Assembly (NCBI GenBank): GCA_963971225.1 | Contig: OZ020269.1 | Location: forward strand, 34,121,264-34,185,263 | Direction: 5' to 3' | Origin: Melieria omissa | Lineage: Eukaryota; Arthropoda; Insecta; Diptera; Ulidiidae | DNA: 64,000 bases | Shown: one piece after another, positions 19,965-30,017 of the stretch | How positions within the stretch are numbered: position 1 is the stretch's first letter | Layout: the number at the start of each line of letters is the position of its first letter | Translations under genes and position numbers: made by a program | Notes under the pieces: generated by a model | Seen by the model: the letters and a program-made list of their open reading frames with translations, nothing else | The model's database searches: none | What the model was told of the DNA's origin: nothing

Positions 19965-22134
19965 CTAACAAATACTTTCTCAACCGATATATAAACTGCA
20001 TTGGCGTTGGATGGTCAAAAAGCCCGCCTTTGCTTCGTATAGCACCAAAAAAGTGTTCGAGAACATCTTGGTTGAGTCGGTAAGTTAATATGTAGTCCAT
20101 TCCAAAGCGATCCTTAACATATTCATGTAAATGCTTGAGTGATGAATTGTTTACTAGAATGCCTTTTTGGAATGGTAACAAGGCTGAACGATTGGGCACA
20201 ATTGGCTTTTCCATAATTTGGTTCATTTTAGCTATCGTTTCAAGCTGCAGCTCATTCGCTTCAAATGGTTTTCGACATGGGTAATTTTGAATATTTGTAA
20301 ATTTGGAATTAAATATGTCAAACCAATCATTGACAAGTTGGATGAAATTAGCTGTTATCGCTGCATTGTAAATGTTTTTGCCCAAGCTATAACAACGGCG
20401 TATGGCACAAGCCGTGCTATTAGAAAACAGTTGGGCAGCTAATTTTACTTTTTGTCTGCCAACAGAGCGTACAGATAGATGTTCTTCCGTCAATTTATAT
20501 GTAATTGAAACGTCGGAACCGGAAGTGCAAGACATTGTCTGTTTTATAGTTTGCACGGTTGCAATAGTTCCTTCTAATATGAAACCGGAGTCTATAAAGT
20601 GATTGCGTATCAACTTTAATAGATGTGGAGTATCCGCAAAAACAAACACTTTGTCGTTATTGCATACAGGATGCTCAAACCATGTCTTATCTATAAAGAA
20701 ACAAATATGTAAGACAACAAACTTGAAAGCTTGAACCATCAATCCGATTACCTATAGATACAGCTAGCTCTTTCCATAATCCGATGTTGTTCGATCCCAT
20801 ATCTGACACTATTGCAACAACTGGGTATTTCGCGCTGTGCAATTTCTGAATAATGTCGTAGATAATGGCCTTTGTCATTTTGCAGTCAAAAGAAAAAAAA
20901 ACTGGTTGTTTCCAGGATTTTTTTAACCCTCGGGCCATAACTACCTGAGCGTAGTTTGATGGTTTTCGCACCATGTCAGATATGGAATCATACTCATATC
21001 CACCTGCGACTTTCATTTCATCAAAGCATAGGACACAAACTCTATCCGACACAGGTAACTCGCTGCTCGCTTCCATTAAGTCGATAATAAAGTTTAGTGT
21101 CCCGCTTTGTAATTGAATTTTTTGCAACCATTTCCTGATGACCGACTCTGAAGGCAATGGAAAACCTTTTTGATAAAGGTGGTTATACGCTCGTGGGCTT
21201 GCTGTGTGTAGAGTGATGGCATTTGAAATGTCTTCCCGCACCCAATTAGTCCTCTTGCCAGGATGGATTAATCGCTTTAGCTGACCGTCAGTAAAAATTT
21301 TTTTTAAACTGGAATTTAGTTCAGTTTGGGACTCCAAATTAGTTTTGAGTGATTTTAATTCTGCCTTCAGCGTTTTTATTTCGTCGTGAAGGCGACGATT
21401 TTCAGCTCGTAGTACACACTCACTGAGCTCTGCCCTAGAATGTAATACCACCAGATAATGATACCATACATATTTCAAAACCTACAACTAATTTTCTGTA
21501 ATCAAGTTCTTTTGTTTAATTCTAATTTTAATTTTCATGGAATAAATCGAAAGAATAATTCTGTTATACTTTCGATACAGCGAATATACGTTATCTCTTA
21601 TATTTACATACATACATATGTATACATACTGAGTTTGAGTAAACTGATTAACTTTGTCACTTTCGTCTCCATTTAGCCAGGAAACCACCATTGGGATGGC
21701 ACCTTTTCGCAAACGCTTTCTTTTGCGGTCCGTTGCGGCAGTTACGAAATCAGCTTCTTCAAAGTGATTTTCGCAAACCCGCGCACATTTGCTTAGCTCC
21801 ACGCCACATACTTTGCTCCACACATCTCTGCGTTGCTCGTTTTGAGGGACGTGATAAAATTTAGCGCGATTTTGAAGTGCGCTGTGGCACAATGAGCAGC
21901 TAGAGCTTGGCATTTTTTTAAATTTGCACAACGCACAGTGGGGTATTGACCATTGAAAACGGCGATCAATTCTCCTGAGCTATTAAAATGAATGTGAAGT
22001 ATTTTTTTACATAGATGAAACATATATAAGACAAATTGAAAAAAAAAATTGTTGTTGTTGTTTTTTTTATTAAATTTATTCAATTTAAGCAAATATTTCA
22101 TGTTTTGGGCTTCTCATACTAGAATTATTAAATG

Positions 22135-22140
22135 TCATCG

Positions 22141-22171
<31 letters not shown>

Positions 22172-22200
22172 TATCATCATCATCATCATCATCATCATCA
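22135..22200 (+). repeat. (CAT)n microsatellite
   Basis: About 20 CAT units with one TTA/ATC interruption (CATTATCATC). It lies inside the Transib element. The 60-codon poly-His frame across it is an artefact. Confidence 0.95.
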
Positions 22201-22244
22201 AACGCAATATCATTACCAGACTGGAAATTAGTATTATCTGTTGA

Positions 22245-22815
22245 AGTTTTTACAGATGGTGATTTTAAAAGTTCAATAGCTGATAGTGGTAGGTGTTGAA
22301 TCTTTTTTTAGGAAGTTTCCTTAAACTTGATAAAATTGGATCGGAAGCAACAAGAAATCGATGCAAAATATCATGATTGGTTTTTCTCTGCTAGTCTTGC
22401 GTGTGAAATGTTCTCTGTATTTTTTAAATTCTTTATTCAGTGCTTCTTGAGCTTCCTCAGTTAATTGGCCAATTGTGTATTATTTCTGGCCCATGAATTA
22501 GAAATTTATGCACCGTAGGTGGCATATTGCACCATGGATACTTTGATACAAAATATCTCGCAGTATCATGTGCGAAATTTCGAATTTCGGCCACAAGAAA
22601 CCACTATCAGTATAACGTGCAACCTTTTTATCAAGTTCAAGTCAACATTCGTGATTTCAGACGATAGCTCTGCGTTTCGAAAGAACCTTCTTGCCGTATT
22701 TCCATCATTTGAGTTGCCGAATCCGGGTTTCGGTTGATCAACAATCAAACCTGCTTTCTCTCTGAATCCCTTTTGAATATTTTTTTTTGTTTCGTTAACA
22801 ATTTTCTTCTTGTTT
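22245..22815 (-). pseudogene. Transib (RAG1-related) transposase remnant
   Basis: Minus-strand pieces in order: KKIVNETKKNIQKGFREKAG, then LIVDQPKPGFGNSNDGNTA and RRFFRNAELSSEITNVDLNL, then (after a frame change) YFVSKYPWCNMPPTVHKFLI and HGPEIIHNW, then IGQLTEEAQEALNKEFKKYR and EHFTRKTSR, then ILHRFLVASDPILSSLRKLP. GFGxSNDGNTARRFF, YPWxxMPPTVHKxLIHG and E-E-A-x-E-A-x-N-K are Transib signature blocks. The last aligns with the RAG1 segment carrying its catalytic Glu. Frameshifts between blocks and the missing N-terminal half make it non-functional. This identifies the surrounding TIR element independently of its ends. Confidence 0.8.
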
Positions 22816-23768
22816 TCTGACCTTACTTGCCATTTTTTTATTGGTAATTTGTACGATAAATGAAGAAGGCATTAAAAAAATCGTAACGAACCATGCAGTA
22901 CTGACAGTCCAAAATTAAGATTAGTGGTTTCAACATTTCTTGCAATCATTTCGTCAATTAAGTTGAATTGTGTTCTAGTTGCACCGCATAAGTAACTCTT
23001 TTGAGTTGAAGTAGTCTCAGTGCCTTATTTGTAGTGCCTTGCAGTAGAATAACAAAAACAAAACAGAAACACATGATAACAACAACATTCATTACTCCAT
23101 GAAGATCAAGCGAAATCACAAAATTTGGCACTGACTTTGAAGCACTAAAACTTAAATATTTCATAAAATGCACAAAAGTGCACTTTAATTTTTTGCAATA
23201 TAGTAGTCAAATATATGTTCTTTACATATCATATAAAATTATTACGGCCTTTCACAGCCAAAGCAACTATATGTCTACATATATCCTTTAAATATGTACA
23301 TTTTTAAGACTATAACTAACAAATTTTTATAAATTATTAATACACATATTCTACAAACATAATTTTGTTTAAACATTAGTACAATACCTGAGGTTGAAGG
23401 TTCCATATTAAAAAAATTAAGTTTTGCAAGAATGATATTAAAAAAAGCACTTCAAATCACTGGCAAATGCGTAACGCGCTCTAAACACAACGAAGCAATG
23501 AACAAATATGCATTTTGCAAAGCGCACTGTGACAATACCGTTCAATGTAGATCATTTATTTTTTCACCCAGTGACGCACAATTTTATCTACTTTTCCCCC
23601 ATACCAAATATTATCAAGATATTTGAATTTCATTTTTTGAATTAATCGCCATTTTGGGCATCAAATACCCCACTGTGCAACGGTTTGAAAAATCTGATGT
23701 TTTTTGACAATTGAAATTACAGTGATACCAAATTTCAAAGTCAATATAACGATTAAAGGAAAGCAACA

Positions 23769-23954
23769 TTGTTATTTGTATCGCCTATAGAAATGAATAC
23801 TGAAATTTTTTCCCCCTTTTTGTTTAAAAGCATTAAATACAACATTCTTTTCATCGACGTTTCTATAAGACAGAATGTCAACCAATTTTTTCAGTTTTCT
23901 GTCAATGAAGAACTCACCTTTATAATTCCACCATGCGTGAGCAGCAACGTATAA
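23769..23954 (+). pseudogene. Right-hand copy of the LTFIIPPC coding segment
   Basis: FSPFLFKSIKYNILFIDVSI, then QNVNQFFQFSVNEELTFIIP and PC. It matches the minus-strand segment at 19067-19345 (FSPSFESVLDNIGSRCIRQC … EDLTFIIPPCAHAE). Similarity holds at DNA level over CACCTTTATAATTCCACCATG and ends near GCAACG (23945). Beyond that an approximately 350-bp segment carrying a MADF frame intervenes before the shared tip at 24309. Confidence 0.4.
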
Positions 23955-23984
23955 AATACTCAAAATAAGTTTTTCAATTGTCGA

Positions 23985-24134
23985 AAAATGAATTTCGCAT
24001 TTAACTTCGTGGCAATATCTTTCCAAACTTTGTCCTTTTTTTTGGGTATTGCGATTGTCCGGTGAGGAGAGATTGTAAAGAAAATTAAAATTTCTCACTT
24101 CCTCAATCAGCTTCTCGTTGAAATTTGGGTCCAT
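23985..24134 (-). pseudogene. MADF-domain N-terminus (fragment)
   Basis: From the ATG at 24134: MDPNFNEKLIEEVRNFNFLY, NLSSPDNRN, then after a one-base shift KDKVWKDIATKLNAK. This is the start of a MADF DNA-binding domain (L-I-E-x-V-R … L-Y-x-x-S-x-x-D-Y/N-R-N … V-W-x-x-I-A). The second half of the domain is absent. MADF proteins occur as host regulators and in PIF/Harbinger elements; this copy lies within transposon debris. Confidence 0.5.
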
Positions 24135-24308
24135 TTCGCAGTCAAGTTTATTTTACTGTAGGCCGTATGGAGCGTATTTGAAACAATATCGGTTGTCACA
24201 TGTGACATCGTACGCCCATACGCGGCGTAAAAAATATAAATTGAAGTATTCATAGAAATACATGAAATTTAATTTTGACATCGCAATACGTCGAACGTAA
24301 ATACGCTC

Positions 24309-24335
24309 ATACGCTCCAATTGTTTTCCTACGGCA
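24309..24335 (-). repeat. Inverted-repeat tip matching 19100-19126
   Basis: Read on the minus strand: CCGTAGGAAAACAATTGGAG then CGTATG; the left partner is CCGTAGGAACACAATTGGAG then CGTATG. One mismatch in 26. No clear 8-bp target duplication flanks the pair, so whether these are true element ends is open. Confidence 0.6.
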
Positions 24336-24529
24336 AAGCAGACGTACGAGTGTTCTCAGATCGAAGAGCGACAATTTCGTTGAACACAGTGGGCAATGTT
24401 GTTTCTTATTGCGACCTCAAAGTGCAACCTTGCTCTTTGAAAATATCTGGAAACAGAAAGTACAATTATAATGGTTGTTATAAGGTGCATATCAATTACA
24501 CAGAGCAACAAAATCGACATTATTTTTTT

Positions 24530-24602
24530 TTTCTGAAATCAAACCATACTTTTCTAAAGGATTTTTGGACGCTGATCACAACTGCGTATTTAGTTTTTTC
24601 AT
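24530..24602 (-). repeat. Dispersed short repeat, copy 2
   Basis: Reverse complement of the 16370 repeat: AAATCAAACCATACTTTTCT, then AGGATTTTTGGACGCTGATC and ACAACTGCGTATTTAG. A few substitutions relative to the other two copies. Confidence 0.6.
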
Positions 24603-25151
24603 TGTTTGAGCGGCTTAGGAAATATTGGTTGATTGCGTTTTCCATGTTTTTTGACCATTATACGCATGCAGATCCTACAAACCTGAAGTCTAAAATGCCA
24701 TTTTTTTAACATAGATTAACAATACTTTAACTATGTATTTAAAATTTTAAACATTAAAATCGGTTCAAATTTGCAAGAATTATTCATTTGCAAAGTCAAA
24801 TTTTCAGTTACTTTGCCAGATTGCGAATACACAAAAGAATTTTTCTTACAAAAAATATATATTGTCATATAGTGAAAGAAGAATGTTGGGGCTTTCAATT
24901 AAAAAAGAAATTTTTGAAATACGATGTTTGCAATAGAGTATGTGTACAAATATGTAAGATCTCCATTGATAAATTCAGCAACAAAAGCAAGGATTTACTT
25001 TTGAGCTATAATATCGGAGCACACTTTTAGGCAGCAGTATGAAAATGCTCACATTCATCAAATGCCCTTGATTCATAAAATTTTCAGCTTTGATTTTGAT
25101 TTTTTTTGCGCCCTAAAAATATGTCGCAATGAAATATCGAAAAACAGCAAG
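24603..25151. other. Non-coding AT-rich spacer
   Basis: No domain-bearing frame, RNA gene or terminal repeat seen. Confidence 0.4.
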
Positions 25152-25153
25152 TA

Positions 25154-25713
25154 AAGCGTGATCCATTTCGAGGTTCCCTACTTTTTTAAAGAAAAAAACA
25201 CAGAAAATTAAAATTTAACGGGGAATGTTTATTATCATTCGAAAGAACATTCTTTGGCATTTATTTTTTGAAGATTATCTCTTTCAAATGTTGGCCGCGG
25301 CTACGTCTCAGATGGTCCATCCGTTGAGTCCAATTTTCGATGACTCGTTCGAGCATTTCGACTGGTAACTGGCGAATGACACGCGTGATGTTTTGCTCCA
25401 AGGCCTGAATCGAAGCGGGTTTATCCGTATAGACTTTACGTATCCCCACAGAAAAAAGTCTAACGGTGTGATATCACACGATCTTGGTGGCCAATCGACC
25501 GGCCCATTACGTGAAATTAGCTGTTCTCACCGGCATCATTTTTGAAGAAATATGGACCGATGAACGATTTGTAAACGTTGTTCAGGCGTAAGTCTTTCCA
25601 TGATGAAATGCCAAACAATACTGAACAAAAATAATATGACAGCTTGACACGACTCACGCGTGATCTGTCAAAAAAAGGTTATTGAAAAAAGTACCTCTAG
25701 TTGGATCACCCTT
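25154..25713 (-). mobile_element. Deleted mariner/Tc1-superfamily element (560 bp)
   Basis: Tips AAGCGTGATCC (left) and, inward from the right, AAGGGTGATCC, flanked by TA on both sides (25152-25153, 25714-25715). Inner TIR similarity continues (GAGGT…CTTTTTT). It carries only the 3' end of the transposase gene. Confidence 0.75.
25261..25520 (-). pseudogene. mariner-type transposase C-terminus
   Basis: Minus strand reads VDWPPRSCDITPLDFFLWGY, then after a one-base frame change KVYTDKPASIQALEQNITRV, IRQLPVEMLERVIENWTQRM and DHLRRSRGQHLKEIIFKK to a stop. P-R-S-C-D-x-T-P-L-D-F-F-L-W-G is the third catalytic-Asp region of a mariner-like family (catalytic residue in the C-D-I/L-T-P-L-D context). 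The first two catalytic Asp segments are deleted. Clearly dead. Confidence 0.75.
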
Positions 25714-26282
25714 TAGTTTGCTAAGTGTGTGTGGTTGAAATGTTTGCTTGTGTGATGCAACTCTTTTTAGAATAGCTCCCACAGTAATGAACCAATTCAA
25801 ATTTTGTTAATGCCCTTGAAAAGACAAATATTGACGCTTGCGAAATTACTTTAGCTACTTTCGTCAATGACGCGAAAAGCATTAGGGGATTTCAATACAA
25901 ACATGTGTTCAGAAGATGAAGTCGCATTTACACTCTAACGAGCATAGGCCGAGAATGGCACATACAATGCAAAAAATCTGTTCTATAGGTTTAAGTTACA
26001 ACCTTATACTATACATTGCACACTAACTCCTAGTTGAAAATTGCAACATCGATTTTAAATGAATTTTTATGAAAAATTCGCGAAAATTGAACTTTGAAGG
26101 GCCATAGCCATGTTAACCTTTGACCAATCGAAATCGACTATGGTCAGAATTATAGCTTGAGGATTCGTTATTGTGTCATAAAAAAATTATCGTGTTTTTC
26201 AACATATTACAAATGCAATAAAAATTCAAAGATGAAAAAACGTGGAAAACACCTCCTAGCAAAAACCACCAATAACTTACAA

Positions 26283-26400
26283 ACCGCTCAAACAATCAAA
26301 AAACTAAGTACGCAGTTGTGATCAGCGTCCAAAAATCCTTTAGAAAAGGTTTACTAGAACTCGGAAAGATTTTGGCTGTTGCTCAGTGTTATTGAAGAAA
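26283..26400 (+). repeat. Dispersed short repeat, copy 3, with inverted neighbour
   Basis: CGCTCAAACAATCAAAAAAC and AAGTACGCAGTTGTGATCAG match 16375-16440. Directly after it, AACTCGGAAAGATTTTGGCT and GTTGCTCAG is the reverse complement of 16330-16360, the segment that precedes copy 1. The two halves are therefore rearranged. Confidence 0.6.
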
Positions 26401-26604
26401 TAATATAAATACCTACCAAACAAAATCTCGACCAGTTTAAAACGACTGTTCGCCCGCTTCGTATCCTACCATTCCAGTTAAAAAACGTCATAAGATTGTC
26501 AGTGAAAATTTGGCGAAGCAGTGAGTCTACATCTCCCGTAGCCCTCTTCAACGAGTAGAAGTGGGAAGTTTGAAGAAAAGCAAAAAGAAAGTAAAAATAC
26601 ATTA

Positions 26605-28221
26605 GGGGAAAGTGGGGTAATGACGGCATAGTTTTCATTTAGCATCAAAACATATCCAAAAATTGATATTTTTGATCAAATCAGAGTTAAGAGCACAACT
26701 AGAACACATATGCTAATAAAGTGTATCGGCAAATTTCAAAAATTCTGATTTTAACTATAAAAAATTAGAATCTATAAAAAAAGTTGGTTTTTGTCATTTA
26801 GAAAAATGGTGGGGTAATGACGGCCACTCAAACAAACCGACCAGAAATCGCACAAATATCAACACAAATCGCTGTGAATGCTTAAGGGGGAAAGCCACTG
26901 TGACGGGTAAAAAAAAAAACTTACAACTATTTTAAAATTTTAAAAGATACATGATTTCATTACGAGAGAAATGGACTCAAAACTTTAAACGCGTTTTTCT
27001 CCAAACGACTTTTTTGAACTGGCGGCATCAATAACTCGAACAATTATGAACCGATTTCTAATTTTTTGGTTTTGTTCGTCTTAGTAGTGGTTAAGGTTAA
27101 GCGTAGCCGATTTGGAAAATTTTGTTTTTTACTATTTTTTAAACTGTCTCAAAACCAAAAAAAACAAGGTCGAAAACATGGAAATATTTTCAATCGGTCG
27201 CCATTTTGTGAAAAATCAAAATAAAAAAAAACGGCTACGTACAAAGATAGCTACATTCATACAGATTACAATAAAATTTAATTTTTTTTTCTGAGTACGG
27301 GTTTTTGAGAAATCGATGCCGCCATGGAGGGGGAATTTTTTTTCAAGCGCTACGGGATCATCTCTATTGTTTAAACTATTTAATATTTTTTAATAAAAAT
27401 TTGTGGAAATATTTTTATATGTCTGCTTAATAAAATAAAAAAAAACCCGATCCAAAAATTCCTATATTTACTCGGTCAAAAAAATGTTTAAAATCACTAA
27501 TTTTTTGACCCGTCACAGTGGCTTTCCCCCTTAATAAAGGCTCCGTGAAGAAAAACAAATGGAAATTTGACATTTTTGTAATTGTAACTTTATTGATAGC
27601 TCACAAAAAGCGGAAGAGAAACGAAATTGAAACATATTGAAAAAAATGCCTCAAACTTACAATACAACGACTGGGACTTGTGAGAATGTATAGTGCAGAA
27701 TAGCTATACCGTCTAGAACGACTGGACAAGCAGTGGATCTCTTTAAATGGCATAAAAGGCCTCAATGATGAACAAATATCATCATGCGGATTCCAAAAAT
27801 ACTTCTTAATGACATGGCCGTCGTTACCCCACCTCTAGTGGCCGTCATTCCCCCACTGACCTCATTTTGCGCAAGCATGCAGTACAAATAAACTATGCAA
27901 GACACATGACAAATTTTACTTGATTTAGAAAGCTAATATCAATAGCAACATTTTAACATATTTACCTTGATTGTGTAGCTGAAAGTGTTGACGAAATAAT
28001 CGATATTTTGAACACCTTATAAAACTTTCGGGTAGTTACGTATCGGCACTGGTCTGGAACTACAAGTTATAATAAATCCACACACTTCAGCTTCTACTTA
28101 AAAACAAGCTTACGGAACAAACTTTCTGTTACAGTAAACGGTTTAGACCTACGTCAACTTTAAGTACCAAAAATGGTGATGGCCGTCATTACCCCATGGC
28201 CGTCATTACCCTACTTTCCCC
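26605..28221. mobile_element. TA-flanked DNA element with GTAATGACGGC motifs
   Basis: Left tip GGGGAAAGTGGGGTAATGAC, right tip inward GGGGAAAGTAGGGTAATGAC, both followed by GGC (22 of 23). TA flanks both ends (26603-26604, 28222-28223). The GTAATGACGGC motif recurs inside near 26816 and, inverted, near 27818, 27841 and 28183. No transposase frame recognised. Total 1.6 kb, of which 653 bp is a nested element. Confidence 0.75.
26882..27534. mobile_element. Nested MITE (653 bp) with 27-bp inverted repeats
   Basis: Both ends read TTAAGGGGGAAAGCCACTGT then GACGGGT, 27 of 27 when the right end is read inward. Because the tip is TTAA next to GGGGG, the target duplication can be TTAA or TA. The interior is non-coding and A/T-rich with no frame of note. 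The perfect ends suggest recent movement. Located inside the 26605-28221 element. Confidence 0.85.
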
Positions 28222-28501
28222 TATAACTATTCTTTCGTCACTATAACTGAAAATAAATTACCATTGGTTCTTCGAAGACTTTATTTTCTAAGTTTCACCT
28301 CAATGTCCATCGCCACGTCAATGGAAGAAGTGGGCAGCGCAGTTGCAATTTCTACCATTTTGTCAACCTGCACCTACCCTGGTATTTTTCCCTATGATGT
28401 ATTGACATGTTTGAGAAGAACTTTTGTCTCCCTCAACATCTTAATCTGCGCCATGACTTCGCACTTATCTACCTATTTAGAAACAAATTATATTATTAAA
28501 A

Positions 28502-28991
28502 TTAAATGAATAAAAGTAATAACAAAATTAATAATTTTCGATCCACCGACGTTTCAATGCGCTGTTGCAAGTCGCGCAGAATACTAGTAATGGTTTTAAG
28601 CTGCTGAAGGACATCTGAAATCAAAAAACTAATAGTAAAATGGTGTTCGTGCTGCGATTTCTCGATTCACTTCGGGGAGCTAAGGTACACTAAAAGAACC
28701 AAAATAACATATATATATACATACTTCCAATAAAGTTTCGTAGTCCATATTAAACTTACCTGGTGAATTTGTGGTCTCTTTTTTCTTCTTCATTGGAGGG
28801 AAAGTTGAAAAGCGGGGCTCAGTAGTTGCAAACCTATTTCTCCATATTTGCACAGGCGGTGTAAGATAAAAATACGGAAAATCAATAAAAAAAATTACTA
28901 TCCTATCAGCCTATAAACTTGTGTTTGGGCTGCACACAAAACTTGAGCAAGACGGCATGTGTTCATTGAAAATGTCGCTAAGTTGGTCCAT
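28502..28991 (-). CDS. Candidate small spliced gene, unknown product
   Basis: Minus strand. The ATG at 28991 gives MDQLSDIFNEHMPSCSSFVC then SPNTSL. A later stretch (about 28870-28760) reads PPVQIWRNRFATTEPRFSTF then PPMKKKKETTNSP and ends in a strong donor (CAG|GTAAGT). The acceptor GATTTCAG at 28615 joins in frame to DVLQQLKTITSILRDLQQRI then ETSVDRK to TAA at 28502-28504, a Leu-rich coiled-coil. The splice linking the first ATG piece to the second is not clear. A further Leu-rich minus-strand piece (EVMAQIKMLRETKVLLKHVN, near 28400-28460) lies just downstream. The good donor/acceptor pair with phase conservation supports real exons. Transposon origin is possible given the neighbours. No family recognised. 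Confidence 0.35.
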
Positions 28992-30017
28992 TGTTATCTT
29001 TAGAATAATAAAATACATTTAGTGGTACTTATCTAAAATTTATGGAAATGCTAATGTGAAAATTCATGAAACAGATAGTGCAAAAAAGGAATGAGAAGAA
29101 ATTTATTACTGCAAATTGTTATACAAAAATACTTTTACATAATGTCCCTTCTAAGGACGTTCACCGTTTCGGTACTAAGTTGACTTCCAAGTACCATTCC
29201 TAGTCGAGAAGATGACTTATGATTAATTTAAATAATTCTCTATTTTTTATTTTTTTTTTTCACTACTTCCTTTCCTGGTCCTTTTTGAAGACCTATTTTC
29301 TGTTTGGCTCAAAATCCTGTCTTTCATGCAATCTTAAAGATAATTGTTGCAAGATTTTATTTGGCTTATTTACCAATTTTTTGTAGATATTATGTTATCA
29401 AACTTATATGCGGAGTTTAACGCAATCTGACAAATGAAGTAAATTGTGAACATTAAACCTTACTGTGTTTGCCATAAATATAAAGATGATTATTAGTTTA
29501 ATTCAATTGTAAAATTAATAGCAATAGTAATTACAAGTGACAATGTTCTAAACGAAAAGAAACGGCAGCTGATACTGTCTTGACCGGCCGCGACCACTCG
29601 ACATTCAATTGTTCATCGATCGAAATTCCAACACAGACTGAGGCGAGATGGTTGCTCTTGCCAGGGCTGCCAACAGCCGCTGCATATTCCTTACATAAAT
29701 ATTTGCAAATAACATTACAAATTCGTTTAAAATATTTTGCACGATAACTGCTTCTACTCTACATGATCTGTAACAGGATAAAAGTCGAATGTCAGCAAGA
29801 AGTAATAAAAATAGTGATAACACAAAAATCCCAGAATACAACACAAATAACCTGTAGTAAGCTTATTTTTTGTAACTTTCAGCTTACTTGCTTTATTTAA
29901 TAGAAGTGTGTAATACAAAGGATTGGAAAAAAACAATATATGAGGTAACTGGTGTCTTGCCGACTCCGCTCGGCACGTCCGTCTCGTTCGCTGTCACTTA
30001 TTCGTCAAGGCTTGATT
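28992..30017. other. Non-coding spacer
   Basis: AT-rich. Overlapping minus frames at 29605-29936 have hydrophobic composition but no family signature. No repeat ends found. Confidence 0.4.

Larger units (their letters stand above)
19362..21913 (-). pseudogene. P-element-type THAP transposase, four exons, one nonsense codon
   Basis: Encodes a DNA-cutting transposase that would act on its own terminal repeats. Exons (minus): 21913-21630, 21434-20752, 20690-19965, 19909-19362; introns of 195, 61 and 55 bp, all GT-AG (donors GTATGT, GTAATC, GTAAGG). Spliced length is 746 codons; the Drosophila P protein is 751 with similar exon sizes. Residues 1-77 form a THAP zinc domain (C6-x2-C9, C47-x2-H50, then GAIPM). 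A leucine-zipper-like coil follows (about 95-140). The RNase-H-like core has CFDEMKV and IVSDMGSNN (probable catalytic Asp) and LNQDVLEHFFGAIRSKGG (probable catalytic Glu). GTP-binding insertion region: KVFVFADTPHLLKLIRNH. The only lesion I see is TAG at 19632-19634 (codon 657). The frame then continues HGGLRKPSQDF to FFKCRIHFR and a TAA at 19362-19364. The start ATG at 21913 was chosen because THAP begins there. Confidence 0.88.
21934..23677 (-). mobile_element. Transib-type transposon, decayed, with RSS-like ends
   Basis: Terminal inverted repeats CACAGTGGGGTATT at both ends (14 of 14), continuing imperfectly to about 35 bp (…GGCGAT in both). CACAGTG is identical to the consensus V(D)J heptamer. 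A 5-bp direct duplication CAACG flanks it (21929-21933 and 23678-23682), the duplication size of Transib elements. Inside are RAG1-like transposase remnants on the minus strand and an (ATC)n run. It sits 16 bp upstream of the P transposase ATG. Confidence 0.82.

Noticed and set aside
22049..22231. Poly-His frame
   Set aside because: Translation of the (CAT)n microsatellite.
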